DNA of 64,000 nucleotides from Allolobophora icterica. Taxonomy: Eukaryota; Annelida; Clitellata; Crassiclitellata; Lumbricidae. The DNA is taken from NCBI GenBank assembly GCA_963556255.1, contig OY744607.1, positions 37,950,722 to 38,014,721 on the forward strand, read 5' to 3'. Shown in pieces: positions 1 to 11,252 of this stretch (the stretch's first letter is position 1; every line of letters starts with the position of its first letter). The notes beneath the pieces were generated by a model. It did not search any database. It was not told the origin of the DNA and saw nothing but the letters and a program-made list of their open reading frames with translations. The position numbers and the translations under genes were made by a program.

Positions 1-220
1 AGATCGCAAGTTTTCAATTTGTTCTATGCATACTCAGAAATTTTTAGCTTCATTTGGCAGTCAAGAGAGATGTGCAAATCATGGGAGAATGTATGTGGAA
101 AGGTAGTGTTTTCAGTTTGGAGTGGAAGACCAGTGCAGAGGTAGCAAGGAGTGATGGTTTGGTAAAGTTAGACACGTTGAGATGTTCTGTGTGAATACTT
201 TGATTAGGAAATAACTGGAA

Positions 221-395
221 ATCGCCTCGGCAAATACTGTACACACAAATAGTTTCAAGTAAAATTTTTAAACTTATTCATTAATAAAGTACAAAAAACA
301 TCAACATAATGGAAGTCAAGTTCATTTCATTAACTATTTATTTCTAAAATTCAAATGTATTGAATTAGTTATTTGTTACAAGTACACAGATTTAC
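221..395. repeat. Dispersed repeat, partial copy of the element at 21503-21961
   Basis: The stretch from 'cgcctcggcaaatactgtac' through 'tatttatttctaaaattcaa' to 'ttacaagtacacaga' matches the interior of the hAT-like element at 21503-21961 (around 21591-21812), with small gaps. The diagnostic TAGGGGTCAGCCGG ends of that element are absent here, so this is a truncated copy. It lies upstream of the first visible POLR3E exon, presumably in an intron. Confidence 0.6.
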
Positions 396-447
396 ATGGA
401 TCTGGAATGTCAAACCCACCGATTATTAACAGTTGTTTTTTAGACAT

Positions 448-525
448 TGACCTGATTACGGCTTGGTTTTGGTGTGCCATCCTTTGATGCCTTGAGCATT
501 AGACACAAGTGCAATGGAAGTTATA
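448..525 (+). repeat. Dispersed repeat with copies near 22810 and 60600
   Basis: The string 'gattacggcttggttttggtg' followed by 'atgccttgagcattagacac' and 'gaagttataaatta' recurs, diverged, at about 22808-22868 on the same strand and as the reverse complement at about 60597-60675. It is a low-copy interspersed repeat with no coding content. Class unknown. Confidence 0.5.
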
Positions 526-626
526 AATTACCATTTCTTTTATCTGTTCAGGCTTTGAGTTTGTCAGTACCGCATTTGTTCATGAATCATTTCTATAATA
601 TGTCGAGTTCTCTGCATTTATTTCAG

Positions 627-997
627 ACGTTGATCGCCATTCTAAGTCAATGGCGCATGGGTCAAAGGTTGTGCAAGTGAACTCTGGAAAGCGACCTCAT
701 GAGGTCGAGGTGTTTGACGTCGACGATCTCATCAATGAAGTTGTTGCTCATGACTCGAAACGGCCAAAGTTAGGTCCAAGTGAAACAGGTATGACAGCTT
801 CTTATCTTGTTAACTGTTTTCTTATCTATTTGTAAGTTTTATTTAAAATTGTTCTTTTGTCGTTTCTTATCTTTTTAGCAGCTTTCCCACTGTCTAATGG
901 CATGGCTATACAAATATCATTGCAACATAAAAATTTAAACAGTGGCTTGAACCTCCACAGTTTTGTGTTTAACCATTCATGAACCATGTTACTATTT

Positions 998-1047
<50 letters not shown>

Positions 1048-1905
1048 AGTATATATTTATATATATATATAAATGGCTCTTTATACAGCACCGTTTTGGA
1101 ATCCCATTACTCTCTTACTCGCACATGCAGGTATTTTTTTTGGTCCGTACTGCACATTTGCTCCTCAGTGGCGCAGAAGTAAACGTTTGAAATAGTTTTT
1201 ATAGTTGCAGATATGTGTGACACTGTGTGTACATTTTTACGAAATTGCTGTAGACAAATGGTTGTAAAGTAGCTGCTTGCACCTTCTTGAAACTGATCAT
1301 AAATGCATAAACAAACGATTGTTTAGTTGTAAATATGTTTGCAAAGTTCTCGTTAAGTGATGTGACTTCGTTACGTTTTTCCAGATGGACTTCCAGTTCC
1401 CGTGTCCTGCATCAAGACGGAGCCGCATCGCGATGTGGATGGTGTGGTTCCATCAGCCGAGCTTCGTGAGGCATTGACGAATTTTGTCCAAAAACAACTG
1501 CATGAAATAACCGTTCTCTGGCTGAGCATGCTTCGTCTACGTCTCCAGAAACACCTCACCGGCCTCCCCCCAGGACATGTCCTCGGTCGGGGCGGAATCT
1601 CCGACCCTGCCCTTGAACAGTCACTTGTTGAGGCCGGCGGCCTTCGCACGTCATCCTCAACAGTGGATGGGGAACCGGTGTACGTTCTTCCAAAGCGCGA
1701 TGATGGAAGGGACGGAGTGCGGACAGCCATCTTGGAGCTCCTGAATGGAAAGTCGTCATTGAAGATCGGGTCACTACGCAAGAAACTAACAGATGCAAAT
1801 GGTATCACGCCAAATGACAATGAACTGAAAAAAGTGCTGAAAGAATTCTGCGAAACACGCGGAGGCTGTTGGCACCTACGTGGCACTATCGGAACAGAAC
1901 ATTAG
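627..1905 (+). CDS. POLR3E: RNA polymerase III subunit RPC5, C-terminal part (two last coding exons)
   Basis: Coding exons are 627-788 and 1385-1905, and upstream exons lie outside the window. The exons join CAG|GTATGA to CCAG|ATGG, making a Gly-Asp junction (GAT) in frame with no stop until TAG at 1903-1905. The first exon gives a charged linker with an NLS-like KRPK. The second gives about 170 residues beginning GLPVPVSCIKTEP, an acidic/Lys motif, then a helical segment ending LPPGHVLGRGG, and a C-terminal winged-helix-like domain ending LKEFCETRGGCWHLRGT. Recalled RPC5 proteins share the LPPGH...RG segment and the terminal K-x-C-x3-GG-x-W-x-L-[KR]-G-T signature. RPC5 pairs with RPC4 in the TFIIF-like heterodimer of nuclear Pol III, and its tandem winged helices form the metazoan C-terminal extension. 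The call rests on remembered family features and could be tested by alignment. The gene is tail to tail with AGPAT. Confidence 0.75.
1001..1075. repeat. (TA)n microsatellite
   Basis: About 21 uninterrupted TA units, an interruption 'ccag', then imperfect TA repeats. It sits in the last POLR3E intron (789-1384). Confidence 0.95.
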
Positions 1906-4143
1906 CACAAACTTTGTATGTCGACTTAGAAATTGTGTGCCACATTTCTGCCTTCCAGCGGCAAAAGGAAGCAAGCAACTGGCCTGGTTAGCTACGTTGG
2001 TTAGGAGTTTACTTCAAGATATCTCTGTAGGATGCGAGGATACCGATTTGCTTACCAATGGTGGCAGATTTGATTTGAATTTAGGGCTAGCACAGTCCAT
2101 ACGTAGGGACCTTAAAAGATGTGACACCCATCCAAATGTGCAGTGATGGTAAAGGATCTCACCCAGTCAATTCATTGAAAAATTAGCAGGGTTGGGGCCA
2201 TCCAGTCGCTATAGGAAAAGTGTACATTTACATTTTGACATAGCTCTAAAACAGTCCATATAAATCCCAATTTTGATCAATAGAACCGAGTTTCTGTAGT
2301 GTAAATGTGGTGTAATTGAACACCATTTCAAAGGAACCTCCTCAATGACAGTCTGGACGTCAATACACCCTCAAAAGGGTTTGAAATGGAGGCAGGTGAT
2401 AGCATGAGAGTGCGTCTATAATTCCAATTTCTTGATCATCTAGCTCACATCCTACAGTTGATGCCAGCGTGCATAGCTTGCTTACTTTTGTTGTTGCGAG
2501 GCAGAGTAGTTTGATTTTGCCGAAGATTACCTATCCATCTAGCATTGTTATCATGATGTAAAAACGTTAATTGCCTTGAAATTGGAATCTGTATTTCAGT
2601 ACGTGTTGAAGGCATTTGGGCATGCACAACAGGCTAGTGATCAAGAAGTCAGGTGTTCAAACTGCCACAAGGGCAAACATTTGTTCTGAGATTTCAGCTC
2701 CACTTGCACCCCATAGCCCCAACTCATCTATAATGAGTACACTGTCCATGATGGGATCAGGCAGCAAGGGAGAGGATTATGGCAGGAATTAAATGTATGG
2801 GCAAACTATCTTTGGTGTGAGATGTCCAAACCAAGCAAAGGGCAAAATGCTTGGAGAAAATGCATTGTATATCTTCAGTCGGAGATCAAAACAAAACCCA
2901 CATTCAGTTTGCGCTGCTTTAAAAATGACAGGCAGTGTAACAAATTACATTTAATGTAAGAACCCTAAAAGCTCAAGCAAAGCCAGCAATAATAATAATA
3001 TAATTATCGTTCAAGTCTACACACGCTGCCAATCAAAGTATCAGACACATGTTTAAGGCCTACCGAAATGATCTGATTTATGTAATCCTCTGATATGATA
3101 GAAACAAGATGTTATGTTGGGTTTGAAATGTGAGATTACCACCCAGAGTTACTCTCAAGTGTTTTTTTGTGTTTCTTTACTTCTACATACATGAAAATAA
3201 CAGCACTTGGTAGCAAGCAGTTGCCAGTAATTCTAAACAACCCACCGTCATTTCACGGTTTGAGGGTGAATGAGACAGTGGTTTACTACTCCACAGCCTC
3301 AGACTCCTAGCCAAAGCAATATTCGGAAGTGTATATTTACACAACTCTCAGAGTTTCTCCGTCACTGGTCCAAAGCTTTGGAATTAGCCGTCCAATTCAG
3401 TTTCTTCCGTCGATTCTTTCGTGTCACTCAGGTCCAAACTTAAGACTCGTCTCTTTCAACTTTCATACCCACCATAGACCGACTTCTAGTTTCTTTGACC
3501 AGTCAGATTTCTATCTGCCTTCTCCAACAGAGTATGATTTCTTATTATGATTTCATTTGCAGTGACCATCGACTGATGGCTTGGGCTTTATGATAACGGC
3601 GTTAAAGAAGTCGTTGGACTAGATACACAGTGACACAAAAAACTACACTACTACAAAAACATAAATACTAAAGTACTAAACATCAGATACTGAAAACTCA
3701 ATATTGCTACAGGTTGTAATACTTTTCTTGTGTTTGACTGTAGTGCTTGAGTCGTAGTATTTTACAAGTATCTATTACGACACTTCTAGTACATCACAAA
3801 AGCTTTGATTTGATACACAATATGCAGTCCATAGTATTTGATTGCACAAACAAAGCATGAACACTTTAATGATGTGCTGCATCGGTTTCCCAGTCGCTTT
3901 TAGCAAACTCTCGTCATTGAAGTGTCAAATTACGGTATATTTACTGGTAGTACCTTTTACTATCAAGTACTTATAACGAAATTTAAGTACCACATACTTT
4001 TATCCACCATTTAGTACTTGACAGCGACACTGAAGTATTAGACAACGAAAACAGTAAATAGCAAGTAGGTCATGTGACATCACAGTATACGTAAAGCAAG
4101 GCAAGGGAGTGTTTTTTTACATCTTCTGAATCAAGAGTTGTCA
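1906..4143. other. Intergenic stretch between POLR3E and AGPAT (tail to tail)
   Basis: It contains the 3' untranslated regions of both convergent genes, which I cannot delimit because no clear AATAAA is placed well for either. It also holds a degraded tRNA-derived SINE at about 2620-2790, and between 3630 and 4040 an AT-rich stretch full of 'agtact'/'agtatt' words. No open frame here resembles a protein family I know. Confidence 0.6.
2620..2795 (+). repeat. Degraded tRNA-derived SINE (same family as 4371-4615)
   Basis: 'caggtgttcaaactgcc' resembles a Pol III B box. The downstream 'gtacactgtccatgatgggat', 'cagcaagggagaggattatgg' and 'aggaattaaatgtatg' words match the body and ATGT-type tail of the copy at 4371-4615 and of the fragment at 6480-6540. 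It is too diverged for a firm 5' end. Confidence 0.45.
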
Positions 4144-7100
4144 CTAATTATCAGAGTCCTTGATGATCGAGGTTCCGTCTTTGACCGTCTGTTCATGCCG
4201 TTCATTGGATATTGCTTCAAAGGCTGCTTCCATTGCCAGATAGGTCTTCTCCGTGAGACTGGGAACGTCGTCCATTGTGAGGCCCTCAGTTGGGATCATC
4301 GGTAAACAGTTGACGATCACCTTACCTGAAATGTAATGTATCATAACAGTATTGTAACAGTGCATGAGTCTAGTTTTTAGCACGCTGAACTGCCGACCGA
4401 GAGGTCAGGGGTTCAAATTCCCACCAGAGCAGAAATTTGTTTCGAGACCTGTGCCTCCTGGTCAACTCAGCTTAGTACACTGTCAGTGGGAAGATAAGAC
4501 AGCAAGGGAAAGGACTGACCACCTGTCCCATATGCCGAGGCTAGGAAAAGGCTATGAAGTTGCTAGCACTTCATACCCATGGCTGCCTCAGGGCTAGCTT
4601 AAAGGACTGCTCTTCTTTTCTAGTATTTCAAGACTTGGTGAGGTGGACGTGCCGTATAAATTAAACGATAAGATTTGACGAACAAATTAAATGCAATACA
4701 ATGCAAAGAAGATGAATCGTATGATCTTGGGAGGTTCAGTTTCAGTCATGCACAGGCTCCTGTATGTATACCAGTACATACATAGTTACATACACAGTAT
4801 CAGCTCAAAAGTCCAGACATTTTATGGGTACTTTTACAGTCATACAAATCAAGGTATGTATGATTTCTGCCCCACCCCAAGAGCTGGAAGAGATCATTCA
4901 GATGGATAATGCTCACATGGAGGCAGATCTCCGCCCACTGAACTTCTGGCTACACTCAGCCTGGAGACAAGGCCAAGATGATTGACGAAGAATCATGGAA
5001 AAGGCAACACTTCAAGAAGGGCACGCCATTGATGATGATGTATGTATGTAAGTGTGTGTATGTATGTAAATGCATGTAGGTATGTATGCATGCATATATT
5101 ATTAACATATCACCTCGTTCAAGAAAAATACACAAACGAGAAAGATTCACTGGAAAAAGATTCCAGAGGAAAACTAAAATAAAAATGATATCGTACCCGG
5201 GTTGAGTATCTTTCGTTTCTTGCACAAGAAATCACGGTACGACGAAAAAACGATTGGAAATATGGGAACCTGTGAAAAAAATTCAAACTGTAATATGGAA
5301 AACCCACAATCGAGGTATTCGATCCTTTATGACATAAAACACACGTACATAAAGTCACTGCATAGCAACAGTCAGCGCTTGTGAATAAGCTGGTGCTTTG
5401 TGCTCAGCTTTAAAGTACCGCCTTAGAAATTTGGAGTTTACGATTACGAACATACAACACAAAGTAACATAACCAGTGCTTCCTTGATATATGTATGTTA
5501 CGGCACTATACCAGTACCAGTCCCAAGACTGGATGAAGGAAAAGGGCGACACTAATTATCTTCGAATGTTATGACACAGTGTCGTTACACAGAAACTATT
5601 CTGCTCTTAGCAATACTTGAAGCAATTGAAGTGTTTGCAAAAAGAAGTAGCAAACCTTTGCCTGCACTGCCAGATTGAACGCTCCTTTCTTGAACTTCAA
5701 CAAGTGACCATCGTAATTTCTCCTTCCCTCCGGATAAATCCAGATGCTGACCTAACGAAAACACAATAGGCATCAGAACAAGTTCCATACCCTGGTTGAG
5801 CCTGAATTTCTGCAGTTACATTATAAATAACACCACGATAAATGTCTCACCTGTCCACTGGAAATTGTATAACAAGTGACCACTAATAAATACGTAACAC
5901 TGGACTGGAATTATGTAACACTCACTGCTCATAATTACTAATACTTGACCACTAATAAAGAAAGTACCACCTGATCACTAGTAATTATGTAACACTGACT
6001 AATAATTATTAACATCTGACTACTAATAAATATGCAACACCTGACCACTAGTAAGTAATCAAGTAGCAGCTGGCCAGTAGCAGTTAGCGTGATACCTGTC
6101 GTTCGTGCATGATCTCGGCCGTTCTTTCCAAGGTCTCGTGGGCTTTCTTGGGATTACTACGATCCACAAATATGATTCCCGACAGCCAGCATGCAATGCC
6201 AAACGGACCGGCATAGATGAGTTCCTTCTTGGCAAGAGCCGTTGTACGCGGTGGCATCACCTCCATCATCGCTAGACAAATAAGGAGCAGTTTGAATGTA
6301 ACTGTAAACTCCAAATGTCTAAAGCGCTATTCCAAAGCTAAGCATAGGGAACCAGCTTATACAGGAGCGCTGCATCATGTCAGAGGGGTTGTCCAGAGAT
6401 GTCCAATGGAGCTATGAGTCTGATTCACAGAGAGAAAAGACAGGAGGCAGAGGAGCTACTAAGCCTAGGCAGGTTTTGTTGAGGATGAGAATGCATGGAA
6501 GACGGAGGATTAGAGTAGGAATTAAATGTATGTATGTAACTCGATACTTCCTAAAGTGCCAATTAAGTAGCTCCTAAGGCCACTGCCTGTACCTAGATGG
6601 TTTGAAGACATTACGAACAAAGAGTTATTCAATAACTGAATGCTCAGAGAACAAAAGTGTGAACTCAATACCCACTCTTCGTTCATGTACTGTAATGTAA
6701 TCACCATGGGCACACGCAGGCTTAAAAAAATTGGACGCAGTCGCACACCCCTCCCATCCTCTGTCCGTCGCTCGTAGTCATACACTGAAATGACTCCGAG
6801 TCACTCATAAAAGTACAGTATAACATATGCATATGATTTTTCGCGAATATCGTGTTTTTTCTTATCAGTCATGACTCATTATCGACCTTGTCACTAACAA
6901 CAGTGCAATGATAGTTGCTCGTAAAAAAACAATATGCCACTTGCCCGCTTTTGCTATCATAGATATAAGTAAGAAAATTGAAATAGCTGCCATAGAGATA
7001 GATTAGTGACAAGCGTAAAAAAATTTAATTTAGATAACATCTAATGCTTTAACATGCCTTATTGCGGTTTAAAAAAAATCGATGCAGTGTCTATTCCTTG

Positions 7101-10100
7101 TGTGAATTTGATTTGGTGGTGGAGCCACGTGCAGTCATGCATCTAGTGTGTCCGCCTGTGGGTGCCCCGGGTAATCACGGATTTATATAGCGCCTCTTCC
7201 AGAGAAACTCATCAGAGGCGCTCTTGAACTAAACAGGATCGAACAAAATGGTTTTCACTTACGTAACAGAGGTAAACAAATACCAAGAAGCTCATGTTGT
7301 AAGATGCTATGACCCTATTCCAGAAAGTTGGACTACTCATAACAAAGCTTCTGTGCTGTTCTGGTTTGGGGACTAACCAGGCCACCCTGCACAGCAGAGT
7401 GAAGAGACCTACGGCCCGGAATGGATGAGACTGAGACAAATAACTCCCCAAGACAAGATGGAGCACAGTCCACAAGGCATAAGCATTATGACCTTATACT
7501 CTATGCATCTGTGCAACAGCAGCTAATGCAATTCTGCACATGCTGTAGCATAAGGCACTCACAGTTGCTCAGTCATCAATGTTCTGTCATATGGTCACGT
7601 GTGACCTTTTGAACTTTGGAAGGAGGGCTGTATGAATACTTTGTACTGTACTGTAAATACAGAACTTTGTACTATATTATAAACACAGCTCTGTATTGCA
7701 TGTTCCCCGACAAATTCACGTTAACGAGTCCAGGCTGCAGTTTCCTATCTTAGTCTCAGCATACATAGGGGCATTGTTGTCCTCCTCAACACACCACCTC
7801 ATCTTCCATCCGTCACATTACAGCTACTGCACGCAGCTAACAGTCGAGTTCCGTAGATCAGCGGTTCCCAAACTTCTCTGGGTCGCGACCCACTTGTGAA
7901 TATCTTGACATTCTCGGAACCCACTGTGTAAAATTGAGCATTGTGTACTAAAATTTGCTTCGTAAATTGGCATTGAAATATGCGGATTAACGTACAGCGG
8001 TTAGAAATTTAAATCACTTTAGGGAACTTAGGTGAAAACAGCTTACAATTTATTGCAATCCAGCTATAGGCCTAGCTATAGCCCAATCATAGCCAAATGT
8101 TGTTGCTGCAATAAAAATAAATGTTTATCGAAAAAATTTGGCGACCCACTTGCCAGAGCTTCCGCGACCCACTTTTGGGTCGCGACCCACAGTTTGGGAA
8201 ACTCTGCCGTAGATGATGCTACATTCTTTAAATATCAAACTCTCCTGGCAGGGATTTGAACCCCAACCTCTGGGCTGAAAGTCCAGCTGGTTAATCAAAC
8301 ACCAGACACTTAAGATTAGATATGATTAGAGAAAATACCAAAAAGATCGAGGAAACTCTGGGGATGGCAGACTATCAGTCTAATAACTACGGACCTAATA
8401 TTAGATAATAACAGAAGGAATACCGATAAGATCGAGGGAGCTCTGGTGATTGGAGACTATAATGCGTGGCTTGTCGTAATTCAGGTCTTGAGTATTTCGT
8501 AATTCGAGTGTCAATCCAAAGACTCCTAGTGTCTTACGCCACAGCCACTGGATGTAACTGGAAAACAGATCAAACGATAAATCAGCACATTTAAACAATT
8601 ACGAATGTTACGGTAAGCAACTACATGACATACAACTAATGTTACTCAGCTGCTGGAGTATTGTATTGTATTGTATTTCAAAACTTATAAAGCAATGTTT
8701 CCTCTAAGCTAAGGATTTAGGTGCTATGAGAATTTTTTTTCTTCGTGAGCAATTTGTTTCCATGTATTCATTTGTGAGCACCAATTCAACGTAAACTGTT
8801 TAAATTTCTATAACACAAATTTTATTGCCCCAGTTTTGTGATACACTTGAAAAACCCAAAAAACACATAGAATATGAACACATATCTCACATTTATTAAA
8901 CTACAACTGCCTTATCTTACAAATTCTATGCAATTTCTCTTGAAATACAATGCAGTGGATGGAGGACATGTGGGGCAGGTCCTTAGCCAGCCACCCGTCC
9001 TTTGGACGGGTGAAAATTATTTTGGACGGGTATAAATTCTGCGTGGATGGGTTGCCGAGATGTGAACTGGGGTGGGTAAAACCCCATTTTAGCATCGGAA
9101 ATTATTTTCAAGAGATGCACTTCCATTCAAGTAACTAATAAATGATACAATAATCATCGTTCATCCAACTACTAGTTTCAGTTATATTTTCATCGATGAT
9201 CCGGCTTCTAGTTTTAGCTATACTTTTATCGCTCATCCAACTTCTATTTTCTGTTTAAGTATAAACAGATGTTTTCATCGCTCATCGACGGAGATAATTT
9301 CAGCACTAAAACGATATATTGTTATCGCAATTCCAACTTCTAGTTTGACTTTTATTATGTAATATATTCATGATCCAGCTTCTAGTTTCAGTAATATTTT
9401 AATCAATAATCCAACTTCTAGCTTCAGTTTTGCTATGAAATGTTTTCATCGCTCGTGCAGCGTAAATAATTTCCTACGTTAAAATGGGGTTTAACCCTGG
9501 GGCGATGTGAACTACCATAAACGGTTTGTTCTAAGAATAACAGCCACTGTGTTTTGAACTTTGCGGTTTAGAATACGAATGCGAGCACATCAAACACTGA
9601 AGAAGTATTCAGGTTCGAATGCTTTCCGCCACGGAAGTAATATTTTTCTATCTAGTGCGGCGGAATATTCCACCACAGAAGATTTATCCTATTTTTAAAG
9701 TTGTCACGTGTTCTGTGTTCGTGAATATCTATGCAAAAACGTCATTTTGCCCTTACAAAAATTTTGCCCCCAACCAAAATTTTACCCACCTACAAAAATT
9801 CCTGCGGACACCGGTGCAAACATGTCTGAATTCGGTAATTGCGAAGACTGAGTGCCTTCCTATAGAAACAATATGGTTGCCACAGAATTCGCTCCAATAT
9901 TATATATATAAAAATGCTACCTACCAGGAACATCCCACAATGCAATGTGCTAAGTAAGCAAGTAAAACGAACACTGACATTACAAACACAACTGAATGAT
10001 TTTGTTTATATCTAACAGATTAAACCATTTCTTAAGATGGATGCATATAGTTCAATTTTCAATCAAATTAAAGTTCGTTTTACTTCAAGTGTGCATTTGA

Positions 10101-10827
10101 CTTCAAGTGTTCGTTTTACTTACTTACCTAGCGCATTGCATTGTGGGATCTGGCTAGTAGGCAGCAGCGCTCTACTGGAGCGGAGTCGGTGGCAACCATA
10201 TTGTTTATATAGGAGGCACTCAGTCTTCGCAATTACCCTGAATTCTAACTAATCACATAAATTTCTAAAGCACAACTCTAAAGCTAAGCGCAGGGAACCA
10301 GCTTGTTCAAGCGCTGCGTCGTGTCATAGAGTTTGTCCAGACACTACGCGTTTAAATCAACTCGTAATTTACTGTAAAATGTAATACCACACTTTGATAT
10401 GAATCTTAGTCGTTTTCTGAAATTCGTTGGGTGTGGAGGGTTATTTTTTACAGGTAGCTGCATTGCTACTAATTTATTTACTCTCCATCTCGTCCTGTCT
10501 CTTGAACTCGAGCGACCTACTTATTTACATCCGCCACTTGCTTCGCCTCTAAACACTTTTAAAAGCACAGAATTTCTACTTGTTTAACAATGACCACGTA
10601 ACTCCTAATCTTAACACGGTGCAACATAATACAAAATCTTACCCAACGTTAGCGACGTTGTTCGGTTTGAAAGCGGCAAACGGAATGATTAAAGCGGCGC
10701 TCAACATTATCCATAGCTGAAACAGAATGCTCTTAACGTAGTATCTCAGGACATGACTCGAATGCCAAAATACTGGAAAAATCAGCAGAAAAACGACCAG
10801 AGCGCATTCGGCCCAGCTCAAAGCCAT
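4144..10827 (-). CDS. AGPAT: 1-acyl-sn-glycerol-3-phosphate acyltransferase, AGPAT1/2 type, complete, 6 exons
   Basis: Exons on the minus strand, in transcript order: 10827-10643, 8557-8424, 6271-6096, 5751-5656, 5269-5197, 4325-4144. All have GT-AG borders, phases match at every junction, and the total is 846 nt (281 aa), the usual AGPAT1/2 size. The protein transfers an acyl chain from acyl-CoA to lysophosphatidic acid, giving phosphatidic acid at the ER membrane. Visible features are hydrophobic N-terminal membrane segments in exon 1 (residues about 1-60), motif I NHQSSLD (98-104, catalytic HX4D), motif [10 protein letters not shown] (137-144), motif [11 protein letters not shown] (170-177) and motif IV VPIFPIV (198-204). 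The start is ATG at 10827, because the upstream in-frame triplet is only GTG. Odd point: motif III reads EGRR where the family normally has EGTR. The introns carry several mobile elements. The gene diverges from RPL23A. Confidence 0.93.
4371..4615 (+). repeat. tRNA-derived SINE in AGPAT intron 5
   Basis: 'tagcacgctgaactgccg' followed by 'aggggttcaaattcccacc' resembles Pol III A and B boxes. The non-tRNA body with 'gtacactgtcagtgggaag', 'cagcaagggaaaggactgac' and 'gctatgaagttgctagcact' shares words with the fragment at 2620-2795. The intron is 4326-5196. Confidence 0.55.
4811..5060 (+). mobile_element. 3' end of a non-LTR retrotransposon (RTE-like), decayed
   Basis: In frame from about 4880 the sequence reads [20 protein letters not shown], a stop, then [18 protein letters not shown]. 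This is the Arg/Trp-rich C-terminal block with an Asp tail, encoded by GAT repeats, that typically ends RTE-like polyproteins. A 'gatgatgatgtatgtatgta' tail follows. Only the terminal fragment is present, antisense to AGPAT in intron 5. Confidence 0.55.
5375..5600. repeat. SINE-derived fragments in AGPAT intron 4
   Basis: Two recognisable pieces are present. 'aagctggtgctttgtgctc' to 'aaatttggagtttacgatta' (about 5387-5455) belongs to a family also seen at 6295-6370, 10258-10320, 11058-11105 and 61305-61370. 'cgacactaattatcttcg' to 'tatgacacagtgtcgtta' (about 5548-5588) matches 'gacgctaatcttctctg' to 'tatgacacagcgtcgttaaa' at about 49632-49670. Confidence 0.5.
5865..6065. repeat. Degenerate minisatellite in AGPAT intron 3
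   Basis: Seven or so diverged repeats of a roughly 28-bp unit of the form 'cctgaccactaataaatatgtaacac'. The units are recognisable by 'gaccactaataaa', 'gatcactagtaatta' and 'gaccactagtaag'. The tract fills most of the 344-bp intron. Confidence 0.7.
6295..6545 (+). repeat. Interspersed repeat fragment in AGPAT intron 2
   Basis: It begins with the 'gtaaactccaaatgtctaaagcgct' family also present near 5387, 10258, 11058 and 61305. It ends with 'gaggattagagtaggaatta', 'atgtatgtatgtaa', like the tails of the SINE fragments at 2620 and 4371. The Arg/Glu-rich readable stretch between them may be a degraded retroelement C-terminus. No intact frame. Confidence 0.45.
7859..8206. mobile_element. hAT (Charlie-like) MITE with perfect 8-bp TSD
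   Basis: The element is 348 bp. It begins CAGCGGTTCCCAAACTT and ends AGTTTGGGAAACTCTG, giving imperfect inverted termini of the CAGNGGTTCCCAAACTT type. It is flanked on both sides by CCGTAGAT (7851-7858 and 8207-8214). Subterminal 'gggtcgcgacccac' palindromes occur near both ends. There is no transposase frame. It lies in AGPAT intron 2. Confidence 0.93.
8226..8312 (-). repeat. tRNA-like pseudogene or SINE head, Glu-like
   Basis: On the minus strand it reads 'tggtgtttgattaaccagc', an anticodon-arm-like 'ctggactttcagcccag' (a TTC anticodon in the expected place) and a T-arm-like 'gggttcaaatccctgcc'. The stems contain mismatches and the 5' acceptor half does not pair fully, so it is not an intact tRNA gene. 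It is likely a SINE head or pseudo-tRNA. Confidence 0.45.
8995..9050. repeat. Short tandem repeat with a 20-bp ggacggg unit, also at 41343-41400
   Basis: Units of 'tttggacgggtgaaaattat' are repeated two to three times here and again at 41345-41400 in the TRIB gene. The two loci share the wider context 'ggacgggyataaattbtg', so they are copies of one interspersed repeat. Confidence 0.6.
9069..9503. mobile_element. Inverted-repeat transposon with 10-bp TSD (Mutator-like size) and internal minisatellite
   Basis: The termini contain 'aaaccccattttagc' at the left and its inverted counterpart 'acgttaaaatggggttt' at the right, with 'aattatttt' and 'aataattt' further in. The flanks are GATGTGAACT on both sides (9059-9068 and 9504-9513). 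The interior (about 9150-9475) is a degenerate tandem array of 'catccaacttctagtttcag' with 'ttatcgctcatc'-type spacers. It lies in AGPAT intron 1. Superfamily assignment is by TSD length only. Confidence 0.65.
9834..10237. mobile_element. Foldback-type element with long inverted repeats and 8-bp TSD
   Basis: The element is 404 bp. The left end starts GGTAATTGCGAAGACTGAG and the right end is its inverse, with inverted similarity running about 130 bp inward (shared 'aacaatatggttgcca', 'cccacaatgcaatg', 'agtaaaacgaac'). It is flanked by CTGAATTC on both sides (9826-9833 and 10238-10245). A shorter relative without a visible TSD is at 39889-40022. There is no coding content. It lies in AGPAT intron 1. 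Confidence 0.9.
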
Positions 10828-11221
10828 GTTCACTTTTTTAAACTGAAAAATCGAGTCACATTTACGACTGAGTCACATTTACACCGCGCTGAGCCTTGGC
10901 CCCAGTTGTGTTGTCTTCTCAGCAACGCCCCATCAATCGCTCGAGCAATGTTGTATTTGAAAACTATATTGACCTAAGCGATGCCTTCAGCGCTTTTTTG
11001 ATAACTGCACGCGTGGTCCATTTAAACCGGTCGTGTTGGTTTCAGCTGATATCGTAATCACAAACTCCAAACTTCTAAAGCGCCACTTTGGCCAAGCGCA
11101 GGTAGGTATGTACTTAAAATTTATGAACTGCAATACTGAACAATTAACATCTATGGAATAAAACTCGCCTTGAAGAAATTACCTTGATTTTATTTAACAT
11201 CTAATTGATTTAACATTTAAT

Positions 11222-11252
11222 CTGGGATTAAGATTAGTAATCTTAATCCCAG
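11222..11252. repeat. 31-bp perfect palindrome flanked by 7-bp direct repeat
   Basis: CTGGGATTAAGATTA, a single G, then TAATCTTAATCCCAG form a perfect inverted repeat, and three more flanking bases each side also pair (11219-11255). The flanks are ATTTAAT at 11215-11221 and again at 11253-11259. The same arm sequence with a longer spacer occurs at 58924-58961. No known function is recognised. Confidence 0.85.

Noticed and set aside
8226..8312. Functional tRNA-Glu gene
   Set aside because: The acceptor stem does not pair fully and the anticodon stem has a mismatch. Treated as tRNA-derived repeat or pseudogene.
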